DNA of 64,000 nt from NCBI GenBank assembly GCA_964352785.1, contig CAYGTI010000015.1, forward strand, positions 15,139 to 79,138. Reading direction: 5' to 3'. The position numbers and the translations under genes were made by a program. The notes beneath the pieces were generated by a model. That model worked only from the letters and a program-made list of their open reading frames with translations. It did not search any database and was not told the DNA's origin. Of the stretch, positions 40,547 through 49,943 are shown piece by piece. Numbering within the stretch: position 1 is the stretch's first letter; every line of letters begins with the position of its first letter. The DNA comes from JACOMS01 sp964352785 (lineage in GTDB: Bacteria; Pseudomonadota; Alphaproteobacteria; Caulobacterales; Maricaulaceae).

Positions 40547-41947
40547 CTAGCTTTTATCGTCATATGGGTTTTTATCCGCCCGCACCAGCATGCGGATCGG
40601 AATCCCGGGCAAATCAAAATCTTCGCGTAACCCATTGACTAGATAACGTTTATAGCTCTCAGGGATACTGGTCGCGCGAGAACATTTTAGCACAAATGTT
40701 GGTGGACGTGTTTTGGTTTGGCTGATATATTTAGGCCGTATATGACGGCCATTCACAGCAGGCGGTGGGTGGCGCATGATCTTTTCACTCAGCCATGTAT
40801 TGAGTTCAGCCGTTCTAAGCTGCGCGCTCCAATTGATTTGAACGCGCTCAATGGCGGGCAGAAGACGATCGACACTTTTACCAGTGAGGCCCGAAAACAT
40901 GACCACAGGAACGCCTTTGATTTGCGGGAGTAACCGCAAAGCGCTCTCGCGTAGTGCTTTTGACATCTCGGATTTGTTTGGCACCAAATCCCATTTCGTC
41001 ACGCCAATGACCATAGCCCGGCCTTCGCGCTCGCACAGCGCCGCAATTTGCATGTCCTGTTTATCAAACGGTTTCGTCGCGTCCATCAAGAGAACAACAA
41101 CCTGCGCAAACTTAATAGCGCGTAAGCTTTCAGCCACTGACATTTTTTCAAGAGTTTCGTGGACTTTCGCCTTTTTGCGCATGCCGGCTGTGTCGTGAAA
41201 CTGAACCCGTCGATCCTGCCACATAAAATCAATGGTGATAGAATCGCGAGTCACGCCGGCCTCAGGGCCGGTTAAGAGGCGATCTTGACCAATCAGCGTA
41301 TTAATCAGTGTAGACTTGCCAGCATTAGGCCGCCCGACAATGGCGATCCGCACGGGCGCGTCGGTCCGGTCAATTTCGTCCACCACGGGCGATAGATCAA
41401 CGCCGCGCAGCGCCATATCCATAGCGTCATCTAGCTCGTACATACCAATATTATGCTCTGCCGCCACTTCGATAGGATCGCCAAGACCCAGCGAATACCC
41501 TTCGGTGACGCCGACATCACCGGCGCGGGATTCGCATTTATTGGCGACAAGGACGACTGGCTTGCCGGAGCGGCGCACAAATTCAGCGAAAATACGGTCC
41601 AGTGATGTCACCCCGATGCGGGCATCATAGACGAACAAACAAATATCAGCCTCTATTACAGCGGCTTCAGTTTGCGCCCGCATTTTGGCTTCAAGCTTTT
41701 CACTGCCTTTGACGTTCTCAAAACCTGCCGTGTCCATCAAAAGCAGTTCACGCCCACGCAGGCGGCCTGTGGTTTCCCGGCGGTCACGCGTCACGCCGGG
41801 CGTGTCGTTTACAATCGCAAGTTTTTTACCGGCAAGTCGGTTAAACAATGTAGATTTGCCGACATTCGGGCGGCCAACAATCGCCACCTTAGCGGGGCGA
41901 GCGGCATCTTCCGCGTCGAGCGGGTCGAATGTTTCGGTCTCGTCCAT
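40547..41947 (-). CDS. der: Ribosome biogenesis GTPase Der (EngA)
   Basis: 466 residues with two tandem G domains: the first G1 GRPNVGKSTLFNRLAGKK, DTPGVTRDRRE and DTAGFE, G4 NKCE; the second GRPNAGKSTLINTLIGQD, DTAGMRKKAKVHE, G4 TKWD. A KH-like C-terminal domain (about 370-466, ending PGIPIRMLVRADKNPYDDKS) completes the family plan. Needed for 50S assembly. Follows bamB and the TPR gene on the same strand, an order conserved in many alphaproteobacteria. Confidence 0.97.
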   Translation of the reverse strand: MDETETFDPLDAEDAARPAKVAIVGRPNVGKSTLFNRLAGKKLAIVNDTPGVTRDRRETTGRLRGRELLLMDTAGFENVKGSEKLEAKMRAQTEAAVIEADICLFVYDARIGVTSLDRIFAEFVRRSGKPVVLVANKCESRAGDVGVTEGYSLGLGDPIEVAAEHNIGMYELDDAMDMALRGVDLSPVVDEIDRTDAPVRIAIVGRPNAGKSTLINTLIGQDRLLTGPEAGVTRDSITIDFMWQDRRVQFHDTAGMRKKAKVHETLEKMSVAESLRAIKFAQVVVLLMDATKPFDKQDMQIAALCEREGRAMVIGVTKWDLVPNKSEMSKALRESALRLLPQIKGVPVVMFSGLTGKSVDRLLPAIERVQINWSAQLRTAELNTWLSEKIMRHPPPAVNGRHIRPKYISQTKTRPPTFVLKCSRATSIPESYKRYLVNGLREDFDLPGIPIRMLVRADKNPYDDKS

Positions 41948-41956
41948 ATCGCCGGA

Positions 41957-43423
41957 CTATCTTAACGCAACGAGTTTGGCGTTGTCGGTCAACACATAAA
42001 CTGTGCCATTGGCAATGACGGGCGGCACGAAGACATCGTCGCCCATTTTAAATTCGCGCGTAATATCGCCCGTGAACGGATTAAGTTCCACGGCTTGACC
42101 GCGCGAAGATATTGTCAGCAAGCGCTCTCCGGCCATAACCGGGCCAATCCACGCAATACGTTTCTTGCGTTTCTTTTCGTTCTTGAAAGCCTGTAACTGT
42201 GTGATCCACACAACAGCCCCGTTCAGTTTCGACATGCAAACAACCTGACCATCGGTCGTGACCGTGTAAACAAAGTCACCTGCGACCCAAGGGAAGCCCA
42301 ATGTTCCGGCGGGCTGCGACCAAATACGTTGACCTGTGCGCAAATCAAAAGCGCTCAGAACACCGCTTTGCGCAGAGGCAATCACATATCCGTCGGCAAT
42401 AACCGGGCCCGAGGCAATATCATTAAGTGAGGATAAAGGCGTCAAGCGGCCACTGGACGATAATGCATCCTGCCACAACACGCCGCCATTTTGCACCCGA
42501 AGCGCCACAAGTTCGCCCGACGCAAACGGCGCAATCACGACATCATCAATCACGGCTGGACTTGGAGCCGTCAGCATACGCGCGCTTTCAACAATACCTT
42601 GATAGGTCCAGAGCACGTCGCCCGTATTCGCGTCCAGCGCAAAAAGTTCATTATCATCAGACACCGCAAATAAGCGCCCGTTTGCCACTTTAGGAGCAGA
42701 GTGCATCGGTGTATTGGTACGCTTGCGCCACAATACAGTCCCGTTTTGCGCATCCAAAGACTCAATCACGCCCAAGCCTGATGTCACGAATATTTTGCCG
42801 TCAACCGCCGCGACGCCGCCGCCGACAGACTCCTTGTCATTACCGCCTTTGTCAGAGAATGAAAGCGGATCACGGACACGGTCAAAGATGCCTTTGCGTC
42901 CTTCCCGCGTTTTACCAGACAATTGAACTTGTATTTTATATTTCCAAATCTCAGAGCCGCTTTCAGCGTCAAACGCTGACACACGGTTATCGCCGTCCAT
43001 CGTATAAATTCGGCCCCCTGAGATAACAGGCGGCGCGAGAATACGGCCTTTTCGCGACGACCCTTTACCAGTATCGCGTGACCAGATTTTATTAAGCGCG
43101 CCGGGTGCGTCTGTCCTTTGCATGGCATGTGTGAGGTTACCTCCGACCTGAGGCCAATCCGCGTTAAGGTAAGGTTCTGGTAGTACGACAGTGTCAGGGG
43201 CATCCTCGGCGACCTGCAAAGTTTCGTCCAAGGAGAGAAGGGAAATCCGCTCATCTTGACCGGCGACATTACCCTGCTCTTTAGCCTTTTCTTCGTCGGA
43301 CTTGTCGAACGGGTTAATACTACTCACCGCATCACCAACGCCGCCCAGAGTGGAGCAACCGCTCAGAAAATAGGCTGCAGCGAGCGAGGCCACGAAAAGA
43401 CGCTTGGCATTCATTCGGCTCAT
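41957..43423 (-). CDS. bamB: BamB-like outer-membrane assembly lipoprotein
   Basis: 488 residues, signal peptide with lipobox LSGC (about 20-23), then a Ser/Asp-rich stretch and an eight-blade PQQ-like propeller with repeated AFDAESGSEIW, SLDAQNGTVLWRK, ALDANTGDVLWTY, AFDLRTGQRIWSQ. BamB helps BamA fold outer-membrane proteins. Longer than E. coli BamB (392 aa) because of an N-terminal insertion before the propeller. The start overlaps the TPR gene by 4 bp and the stop is 9 bp from der. Confidence 0.92.
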   Translation of the reverse strand: MSRMNAKRLFVASLAAAYFLSGCSTLGGVGDAVSSINPFDKSDEEKAKEQGNVAGQDERISLLSLDETLQVAEDAPDTVVLPEPYLNADWPQVGGNLTHAMQRTDAPGALNKIWSRDTGKGSSRKGRILAPPVISGGRIYTMDGDNRVSAFDAESGSEIWKYKIQVQLSGKTREGRKGIFDRVRDPLSFSDKGGNDKESVGGGVAAVDGKIFVTSGLGVIESLDAQNGTVLWRKRTNTPMHSAPKVANGRLFAVSDDNELFALDANTGDVLWTYQGIVESARMLTAPSPAVIDDVVIAPFASGELVALRVQNGGVLWQDALSSSGRLTPLSSLNDIASGPVIADGYVIASAQSGVLSAFDLRTGQRIWSQPAGTLGFPWVAGDFVYTVTTDGQVVCMSKLNGAVVWITQLQAFKNEKKRKKRIAWIGPVMAGERLLTISSRGQAVELNPFTGDITREFKMGDDVFVPPVIANGTVYVLTDNAKLVALR

Positions 43424-44163
43424 TGCTCGGTCTCCGTAGGTGTATTAGGCGCAACTCCGGGCGCCGTTCCGGTTCCGGTAGCTGCTGGTTCTTCTGAGGG
43501 GGCTGCGGCCGGGACGGCCTTGGCAACACTCATCAAATCAAGATATTGTTTGGCACGCTGCTGAATAGACCCGGGTACGCCGGGTATATTATTCAGATAT
43601 GAAAACTGCTCCCGCGCGGCGGAAACATCACCGGACTGTTTGGCGGCAAACCCCAAGAGCTCTCTTGCCAAATACTCATAAGGCTCGCCCTTGACCGCAA
43701 TCGGCGCGGCGCGGCTGGATACATCGGCGTACGCGCCCTGTCCGGCGAGTATATAAATCGCCTTAATTTGAGCCAGTTGCTGATGCCGGGGAAGATCAAA
43801 TGTCAACGCGGCTTGATCAAGCAGCGCGACGGATTTAGCCGAATTACCTTTGCCAAGTTCTAATTCTGCGGAACGCATCAAAGCAAGGCCTGAATAACCG
43901 GCAGGCGAGTCTTGCGAGAGGTTCATAAACTTGGCTATCGCTTGATCAACATCCCCTTCGCTCGCGGTTTTCGACGCCGCTATGTAGGCAGCAGATGTGT
44001 GACTCGCCACCTTGGTTTTGTTGGATTTGTTCCACTCATAAAAACCGGTACCGGCAACCACAGCCGCAATGCCTACAAGGGCGTAAGGGCCGTAGCGTTT
44101 GAGCCACCGATTATAATCATCTTTGCGAAGCTCTTCTTGAACTTCTGAAATAAAATCGACCAC
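43420..44163 (-). CDS. Membrane-anchored TPR protein (YfgM-like)
   Basis: 247 residues. Short cytosolic start (MVDFISEVQEELRKDDYNRW), one membrane segment (YALVGIAAVVAGTGFYEW, about 27-44), then tetratricopeptide-like helices (AAYIAASKTASEGDVDQAIA, GYSGLALMRSAELELGKGNS) and a Pro/Ala/Thr-rich tail. This matches the TPR_21 / YfgM group, which works with the Sec machine and periplasmic chaperones in E. coli. ATGA overlap with bamB; first gene of the TPR-bamB-der unit. Confidence 0.88.
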   Translation of the reverse strand: MVDFISEVQEELRKDDYNRWLKRYGPYALVGIAAVVAGTGFYEWNKSNKTKVASHTSAAYIAASKTASEGDVDQAIAKFMNLSQDSPAGYSGLALMRSAELELGKGNSAKSVALLDQAALTFDLPRHQQLAQIKAIYILAGQGAYADVSSRAAPIAVKGEPYEYLARELLGFAAKQSGDVSAAREQFSYLNNIPGVPGSIQQRAKQYLDLMSVAKAVPAAAPSEEPAATGTGTAPGVAPNTPTETEQ

Positions 44164-44311
44164 GGAAGGGATCCTGCTTTGCGCCGATCTGACTCGGCTT
44201 TCAATTTTCGGCGCAACCTATCGTCAAGAACATCAGACCGCAACACCTAACGGCATGACGAAGTAGACAGGTTTACAATAAAACGAGGCAGACCCACCCC
44301 GGCTAATGCAT

Positions 44312-45130
44312 CTATTTCTTAAACTTGTAAGTATTCTCTTCACCCGGGAAAGAACGGTCTTTGACTTGCGCCGCATAGGACCGCGCAGCGGTCTCGATCA
44401 AACCCTTCATGTCGCCGTATTTTTTGACAAATTTCGGCACACGATCAAATTGGCCCAACATATCCGGAGTGACTAAAATTTGACCATCACAGCCTGGAGA
44501 CGCGCCGATGCCGATAGTGGGGATGGGTACAGCCGCCGTGACTTTATCTGCAATCTCAGCCGACACGCCCTCAACCACGACAGCGAAAGATCCGGCTTTG
44601 GCCGCAGCAATAGCGTTGGCGATAATTTCATCCTCGACTTCCTTGCGGCGGCCACGGGCCCTAAACCCGCCCAGAACATTCATACTTTGAGGGCGCAGAC
44701 CAACATGGCTCATCACCGGAATACCGCGCTCGACAAGATAAGCGACAGTTTCGGCAGCATATGAGCCGCTTTCAATTTTCACAGCCTGGCACCCTGTTTC
44801 CATCATCACGCGCGAGGCACTTCTGAACGCTGCTTCTGGGCTATCCTCATAAGCTCCAAACGGTAAATCGACGACGACGAGTGCTTTTTTGGCGCCGCGC
44901 ATCACGGCTTGCCCATGCAAAATCATCATATCAAGCGTGACGCCGACAGTCGTGGTTAAGCCGTGAACGACCATACCCACACTATCGCCTACAAGAATCA
45001 GATCACAGTGCTCATCCAGAATGGCCGCTGTTGGCGCATCATAAGCTGTCAGACACACAATCGGCTCGCCGCCTTTGCGAGCCGTGATTCCAGGTGCGGT
45101 CATGCGCTGTATGTAAGTTTGTGCGGACAT
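44312..45130 (-). CDS. panB: 3-methyl-2-oxobutanoate hydroxymethyltransferase
   Basis: 272 residues, first committed step of pantothenate synthesis. CLTAYDAPTAAILDEHCDLI, VGDSVGMVVHGLTTTVGVTL (Mg and ketoacid binding), VVDLPFGAYEDSPEAAF, GIPVMSHVGLRPQS and PTIGIGASPGCDGQILVTPD are all present. AAGGAGACC precedes the ATG. Stands alone: panC is not adjacent. Confidence 0.97.
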   Translation of the reverse strand: MSAQTYIQRMTAPGITARKGGEPIVCLTAYDAPTAAILDEHCDLILVGDSVGMVVHGLTTTVGVTLDMMILHGQAVMRGAKKALVVVDLPFGAYEDSPEAAFRSASRVMMETGCQAVKIESGSYAAETVAYLVERGIPVMSHVGLRPQSMNVLGGFRARGRRKEVEDEIIANAIAAAKAGSFAVVVEGVSAEIADKVTAAVPIPTIGIGASPGCDGQILVTPDMLGQFDRVPKFVKKYGDMKGLIETAARSYAAQVKDRSFPGEENTYKFKK

Positions 45131-45310
45131 GAGGTCTCCTTGTATTTTACCTGTCTCATATAGGCGAGCAAAGCTGATATTAACAGACCCAATATGCAGG
45201 AGACCGCCACAAGTTAGGGCTGCTCCAAAAATTGATGGATTTACAAAAATACACGGAATAATTACTTAAGTGTTTTTATTTTTCATATACTTATATTATT
45301 TTAATAACCT

Positions 45311-45336
45311 AACTTAATGTAACTTAATGTAACTTA
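45311..45336. repeat. 10-bp tandem repeat in the panB-lptD intergenic region
   Basis: AACTTAATGT occurs twice in a row and is followed by AACTTATTTT, in very AT-rich DNA. The 456-bp region 45131-45586 separates the divergent panB and lptD genes and must hold both promoters; helical-turn spacing of the repeats suggests a protein-binding or bendable stretch. Confidence 0.6.
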
Positions 45337-45370
45337 TTTTTGGTAAAGACATACAAAATAGAGATAAAGG

Positions 45371-45541
45371 ATGATCCGCCAAAAACGCCTCTACGCTCTG
45401 AGACAGATCGAAACCCAGCGTACAACGCGGCTCTTGGGAGGCTCTCTTGTCACCGCGGGCGAAAACAAACTGACTGAATATTCACGAAAAAGACGAGAAA
45501 ACACGCCATTGGGCATAGACGCTATGTGGTCATTTAGGTAA
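45371..45541 (+). CDS. Possible small basic protein
   Basis: 56 codons, ATG at 45371 to TAA at 45539, starting MIRQKRLYALRQIETQRTTR and ending DAMWSFR. AAAGG touches the ATG, too close for a normal ribosome binding site. No family recognised. It may be only the lptD leader. Listed because it is the only open frame with ordinary composition in this gap. Confidence 0.25.
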   Translation: MIRQKRLYALRQIETQRTTRLLGGSLVTAGENKLTEYSRKRRENTPLGIDAMWSFR

Positions 45542-45586
45542 GCAAGACTTTCAGCGAATACTTTATATTCGCAGTGAAAGGCTCGG

Positions 45587-47953
45587 ATGAAATTGTCCAA
45601 ATCTGTCAAACACATCTCCCTGCTCTTGGTGGCGCTTTGTTGCTCGGCGTCAACACTAACGCTGGCCGCCTCTGCGCAGGCACAAACGATAGGCGAGCAA
45701 ACAGCTGCAGGGACATCCCGCCCGTTAAAGTTAGCGCCCGATAGCCCCTACCGCGACCCGGATATTATTTACCTTGAAGCGGACGAGCTCCTTAACAATG
45801 AAGCCAATGGTATACTAACGGCCATCGGCCAAGTGGAAGGCCGCTACCAAGACCGAACCCTGAGGGCCGACAAAGTTGTCTACAACCTGCGCACGGGCGA
45901 AGTCGTCGCCACTGGAAACGTCATCCTGATTGATGCCGCAGGCTCCTCACAATATGCCGACAAGCTTGAACTATCCAATGAACTTGAAGCCGGTACTGCC
46001 GCAGATTTCACATCACGTTTTCCGGATGGCGGGGTGATGGGGGCAGCTTTTGCAACGCGCCGGACAGACACGGGCGTCGAGCTTTACAACGCGTATTATA
46101 CAGCTTGTGTGCCCTGTGAAGGCAAGAAACCAACATGGCAGATTAAAGCACGCCGCGTCAGTCAAGACAAAGACCGTAATATGATTCAGTACCGTGATGC
46201 GGTGTTTGAATTTTTAGGCGTACCCTTTTTCTATACGCCCTACCTTGCTCACCCGGACCCGACTGTCGGCCGGGCAAGCGGCTGGCTCAGTCCATTTGTT
46301 GGCGTTTCAAACAGCAAAGGTTTCAATGTCCGCGCACCGTATTTTTGGGCGATCAGCCCTTATTCCGAGTTAACAGTCACGCCGCGTGTCTTCCAAAAAG
46401 TGAATCCTCTGCTGGAATATGAGTACCGGAAAAAATTCTACTCTGGCGAAATAAACGTAAATGGCAGTCTAACTTACGCGAGTTTCTTTGACCGCGACGG
46501 CGAACCTTTTACGGAAACAGATGTTTTTTCTGACCCGTCGCAGGCTCCGCTCGGCAAACGTCTCAGGTCACACATGTTTGCCACTGGTGCCTTTGAGGTT
46601 TCAAAAAATTGGGATTGGGGCTTCGGCGTTCAAGGCGCATCGGATGATTTGTTTTTGGATCGATATGATCTAGAGGAAGAACCCGAAAAGTTCGGTCTGT
46701 ATCAGGGCGATGGCCGCCGCTTGGTCTCTCAACTATTCGCTGTCGGACAAGGTGATGATTTTCGCTTCACCACCAGTGCTTATGGCTTTCAAAGCTTACG
46801 CACCACAATCACTGAAAATGATACCGCGCCGAATAGCTTTAATATTTTTCGTGAGGATGACAGCACCCTGCCCATCATTGCGCCAAAAATCGAGTTGACG
46901 AAATATTTTGACGACCCGCTTCTCAATGGCCGGCTAAAAGCCTCGAGCGATATCACCATGCTAACGCGCAACTTAGGTACGGACTATACCCGCGCTACGG
47001 CAGCTCTGAACTGGGAGAAGACAGCAATCCTGCCCGGCGGCATCGAAGCCACGCCGTTCGGGGAAGTGCGTTACGATCATTTTAAGATCACACCTGACGA
47101 TGCGCCGGAAACAGATTTCAACCGTACCCTCGGACAAGTCGGCGTTGACGTGCGCTGGCCATTTATCAAAGCCGGCAAAAATGTCAGCTTTATCGTCGAG
47201 CCGCGCGCGCTCGTGACACAAAATTTTGGCGACGGGAAGACAGCAAACTTTTCGGCCATCAATTCAAATAATCAAACTGTTTCGCTGCTCCAAGACAGTA
47301 TCGGCGGCGAGCTTGATGTGCCCCTGTTTTGGTCCCGTAACAAATCTGATGGTTATGACTTTTGGCAAAAAGGTCTACGCACAGATGTTGGCGGTTCCGT
47401 CTCTGCGCTATGGGGCGATAGCCGTTCATCCCTGTTTTTGGGCCGCTCTTTCGCCAGCGATTATGATGATAGCTTTAGCCTCTCCTCTGGCCTCTCCGGG
47501 GACAAATCCGATCTTGTCGGGCAATTCGAACTTGATTTAGGCTCACGCATCTCCCTTGTGACACTCGCCCGCTATGATGACAACGCCGATGTCTTCCGGC
47601 GCATTGACACGAGTTTTAATTATCGCGGTAAGCGCTTTAGCGCAGCAGCCCGGTATTACAAGCTCAACACAGCCGCAAATACGGTCCTGAACCCGAACGT
47701 ACCGCCGGAAGAAATATCCGGCTCTATGTCGTTTAAACTCACCGACAGCTGGAGCGCCCGTTATTCAGCCAATCATGACCTTGATGCCGACGTGACACGT
47801 AATCAGGAAATTGCGCTTATCTTCCAGGATGATTGTACGCGGGTTGAATTTGTCTATGACGAGCGCAATTCCGATAACGATATCGTGCGCGACTCACGCG
47901 GATTTGGTATTCGGTTCTCTTTACTCACGCTTGGTGATTTCGCGCCCGAATAG
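45587..47953 (+). CDS. lptD: LPS-assembly outer-membrane protein LptD
   Basis: 788 residues. Signal peptide (about 1-33, ending AQAQ), an OstA/LptA-like jellyroll (about 58-150: IYLEADELL, GQVEGRYQDRTLRADKVVYN, GEVVATGNVILID), a Cys-x-x-Cys (CVPCEGKKPTWQIKA, about 175) used for disulfides that support the plug, and the 26-strand barrel (GVPFFYTPYLAHPDPTVGRA through FEFVYDERNSDN-type strands). Final step of LPS export with LptE. Barrel ends in LLTLGDFAPE, without terminal Phe. Ends 4 bp from convergent fpr. Confidence 0.95.
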   Translation: MKLSKSVKHISLLLVALCCSASTLTLAASAQAQTIGEQTAAGTSRPLKLAPDSPYRDPDIIYLEADELLNNEANGILTAIGQVEGRYQDRTLRADKVVYNLRTGEVVATGNVILIDAAGSSQYADKLELSNELEAGTAADFTSRFPDGGVMGAAFATRRTDTGVELYNAYYTACVPCEGKKPTWQIKARRVSQDKDRNMIQYRDAVFEFLGVPFFYTPYLAHPDPTVGRASGWLSPFVGVSNSKGFNVRAPYFWAISPYSELTVTPRVFQKVNPLLEYEYRKKFYSGEINVNGSLTYASFFDRDGEPFTETDVFSDPSQAPLGKRLRSHMFATGAFEVSKNWDWGFGVQGASDDLFLDRYDLEEEPEKFGLYQGDGRRLVSQLFAVGQGDDFRFTTSAYGFQSLRTTITENDTAPNSFNIFREDDSTLPIIAPKIELTKYFDDPLLNGRLKASSDITMLTRNLGTDYTRATAALNWEKTAILPGGIEATPFGEVRYDHFKITPDDAPETDFNRTLGQVGVDVRWPFIKAGKNVSFIVEPRALVTQNFGDGKTANFSAINSNNQTVSLLQDSIGGELDVPLFWSRNKSDGYDFWQKGLRTDVGGSVSALWGDSRSSLFLGRSFASDYDDSFSLSSGLSGDKSDLVGQFELDLGSRISLVTLARYDDNADVFRRIDTSFNYRGKRFSAAARYYKLNTAANTVLNPNVPPEEISGSMSFKLTDSWSARYSANHDLDADVTRNQEIALIFQDDCTRVEFVYDERNSDNDIVRDSRGFGIRFSLLTLGDFAPE

Positions 47954-47957
47954 ACGC

Positions 47958-48767
47958 TTAGCCAACAAACGATTTCTCAACCACAAACTCACGAGGTTGG
48001 GAATTTGACCCTTCTCTAAGACCAAACGATTCAGTGACAGCTTTCGTGTCATTGATCATATCCAAAGAACCGCAGATCATGACCCGGTCTTCCTCAGGGC
48101 TCAACGGCGGCATATCAATCTCTTTAAAGAGCTGACCGGTTTCAAGAAGTGTTGTAATTCGGCCCTTTAGGGGATGATCTTCACGGGTAATACTCGTGAC
48201 ATAGATCAGTTTATCTTCCACCATTTCGCCCACAAGCGGATCATTACGCACTTCATCAACCAGTTTAAGCCCATAAGCTAATTCATCAACTTCGCGGCAT
48301 GTATGCGTAAGGATTACTTTTTCATAACGCTCATAGGTGTCAGGATCACGGATCAAGCTGGCGAAAGGGGCGATCCCCGTCCCTGTCGAAAACATATAGA
48401 GGCGCTTGCCCGGGAGCAACGCGTCCAGCACAAGCGTCCCAACAGACTTCTTGGCCAAGATGACTTTATCACCCGGTTGAATTTTTTGCAGATGCGAGGT
48501 CAGCGGCCCGTCCTGTACCTTGATGGAGTAAAATTCGAGCTTGTCATCCCACGCCGGGCTAGCGATCGAATAGGCTCTCATGATAGGTTTTTTAGCCCCT
48601 TTGGGCTGCAAACCGATCATCACAAACTCACCTGAGCGAAATCTAAAAGCCGGAGGCCGCGTAATGGAAAAATGGAATAAGCGGTCCGTGAAATGCTCAA
48701 CGGACAAAACTGTTTCGTGTGTCGGGGCATTGGGGTTTAGCTTTGGCGCTGCGGCGGTCGCTGTCAT
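47958..48767 (-). CDS. fpr: Ferredoxin-NADP+ reductase
   Basis: 269 residues. FAD-binding MRAYSIASPAWDDKLEFYSI, the pyrophosphate-contact PLTSHLQKIQPGDKV, the NADP-domain FSTGTGIAPFASLIRDP and ICGSLDMINDT are visible; the last residues EFVVEKSFVG are the usual bacterial-type end. Transfers electrons between NADPH and ferredoxin or flavodoxin. The region before its start has two palindromes that may be operator sites. Confidence 0.94.
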   Translation of the reverse strand: MTATAAAPKLNPNAPTHETVLSVEHFTDRLFHFSITRPPAFRFRSGEFVMIGLQPKGAKKPIMRAYSIASPAWDDKLEFYSIKVQDGPLTSHLQKIQPGDKVILAKKSVGTLVLDALLPGKRLYMFSTGTGIAPFASLIRDPDTYERYEKVILTHTCREVDELAYGLKLVDEVRNDPLVGEMVEDKLIYVTSITREDHPLKGRITTLLETGQLFKEIDMPPLSPEEDRVMICGSLDMINDTKAVTESFGLREGSNSQPREFVVEKSFVG

Positions 48768-48815
48768 GATAAGTCCTCAAACGAAGCGGTTAAGCAATGC
48801 ACATAATGCGACCGG

Positions 48816-48865
48816 AAAGGAATATCAATATCCTTTATAAAAAACTATTGTTCTTTATAAAGAAC
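48816..48865 (-). promoter_or_regulatory. Two palindromes upstream of fpr
   Basis: 48850-48865 is the perfect 16-bp palindrome GTTCTTTATAAAGAAC. 48816-48836 has arms AAAGGA/TCCTTT around nine AT-rich bases. Both lie 49-98 bases before the fpr start codon, where operators sit. The regulator is unknown; fpr is usually under oxidative-stress or iron-sulfur control. Confidence 0.5.
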
Positions 48866-48881
48866 GTATAATTTTTACGCG

Positions 48882-49439
48882 TTAGCTGATGCCAAAGTCG
48901 ACCAAACGTAGAAATTCTGCGCGTTGCTCAGATTTGTGGAATTTACCATTCAAGGCGGAAGATATCATTTTATGCGGCGTTCGGATGCCGCGCATAGTCA
49001 TGCATAGATGCTCCCCCTTAGCCATAACGGCAACATCTTCGGTTCCCAAAATTTCTATTAACTCGTTAGCAATATCAGCCACGAGCTGTTCTTGCAGCGT
49101 CAACTTGTTTGCATGTTTGTGTGCAATACGCGCAAACTTGGATAGACCCAACACTTTGTCATCAGCAATATAAGCAATGGCAACATCACACCAGAATGGC
49201 AGCATGTGATGCTCACACATTGACCACACGCGCATGCCTGTCACGCAAACCATCTGATTATGGCGAATAGCTGAAAATGTCGTGTCAATTTTACCGGCAT
49301 CATATTCAATGAAGTCCCGCCAAAAATTAGCGATGCGGCGCGGCGTTTCTTGCAGGCCTTCGCGCGTCGGGTCTTCGCCCAGCGCTTCCAAAAGTTCTGT
49401 GACGAGGGATTTTACGCGTTCGTGATCAACTTTAGACAT
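48882..49439 (-). CDS. folE: GTP cyclohydrolase I
   Basis: 185 residues from the ATG at 49439, with AAAAGG about 8 bases upstream; the GTG three codons earlier is less likely. First step of folate (and queuosine precursor) synthesis from GTP. Zinc ligands in MCEHHMLPFW and HLCMTMRGIRTP; GLSKFARI and LTLQEQLVADIANEL match family blocks. Stands alone. Confidence 0.96.
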   Translation of the reverse strand: MSKVDHERVKSLVTELLEALGEDPTREGLQETPRRIANFWRDFIEYDAGKIDTTFSAIRHNQMVCVTGMRVWSMCEHHMLPFWCDVAIAYIADDKVLGLSKFARIAHKHANKLTLQEQLVADIANELIEILGTEDVAVMAKGEHLCMTMRGIRTPHKMISSALNGKFHKSEQRAEFLRLVDFGIS

Positions 49440-49510
49440 ATAGGGCACCTTTTTGCTAAGTCTATCTGCTCTACGAACTGTAACCGTCCGTAGATGTGCC
49501 TCATATTAAA

Positions 49511-49942
49511 CTATTTGTGAAGAGCGGCGCGAATAGCGGCCACGCGCTTTTTATTCATGCCGCGATCTGAATAGCCAACCCGTGATCCTGAACGCACCTG
49601 CACAGTTCCTGCGCCAGAGAGCCGAAGTTCGACATCGTCTACAAACTTGTAAATTTTAGACATATAGGTCGCCGACACATATGTATCTGTCTCGGACGTT
49701 ATCGTTCCACCAGTCGCCAGAATGGCTTTTTTAACCTCGGCCAATGATGCATCAAAAGGTTTGACCTGTTTTTCGGGTTGTGTGCCCTCCTCGCTGCTGA
49801 CGCAGTTTGGTTTGGATCCACACGGTGAAAGACGCCCGTCTTTAAGACCAGGGGCAGACCCTTTTTGTGATTTTAAACCTAAAAGAAAAAACAAAATACT
49901 CACCAAGATAACAATTAGAATAACAGGCTTCAAAATACTCAT
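49511..49942 (-). CDS. DUF1499 membrane protein
   Basis: 143 residues from ATG at 49942; the frame is open to 49984, but those residues overlap the end of the upstream gene. One N-terminal membrane segment (ILKPVILIVILVSILFFLLG), then LSPCGSKPNCVSSEE, the DUF1499 hallmark (C..KPNCVSS), and SAGTVQVRSGSRVGYSD-type conserved end. Function unknown. Starts one base after the hydrolase gene and is probably co-translated with it. Confidence 0.87.
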   Translation of the reverse strand: MSILKPVILIVILVSILFFLLGLKSQKGSAPGLKDGRLSPCGSKPNCVSSEEGTQPEKQVKPFDASLAEVKKAILATGGTITSETDTYVSATYMSKIYKFVDDVELRLSGAGTVQVRSGSRVGYSDRGMNKKRVAAIRAALHK

Positions 49943-49943
49943 A

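Noticed and set aside
45391..45615. 74-codon minus-strand frame before lptD
   Set aside because: Overlaps the start of lptD on the opposite strand and has no features of a gene.
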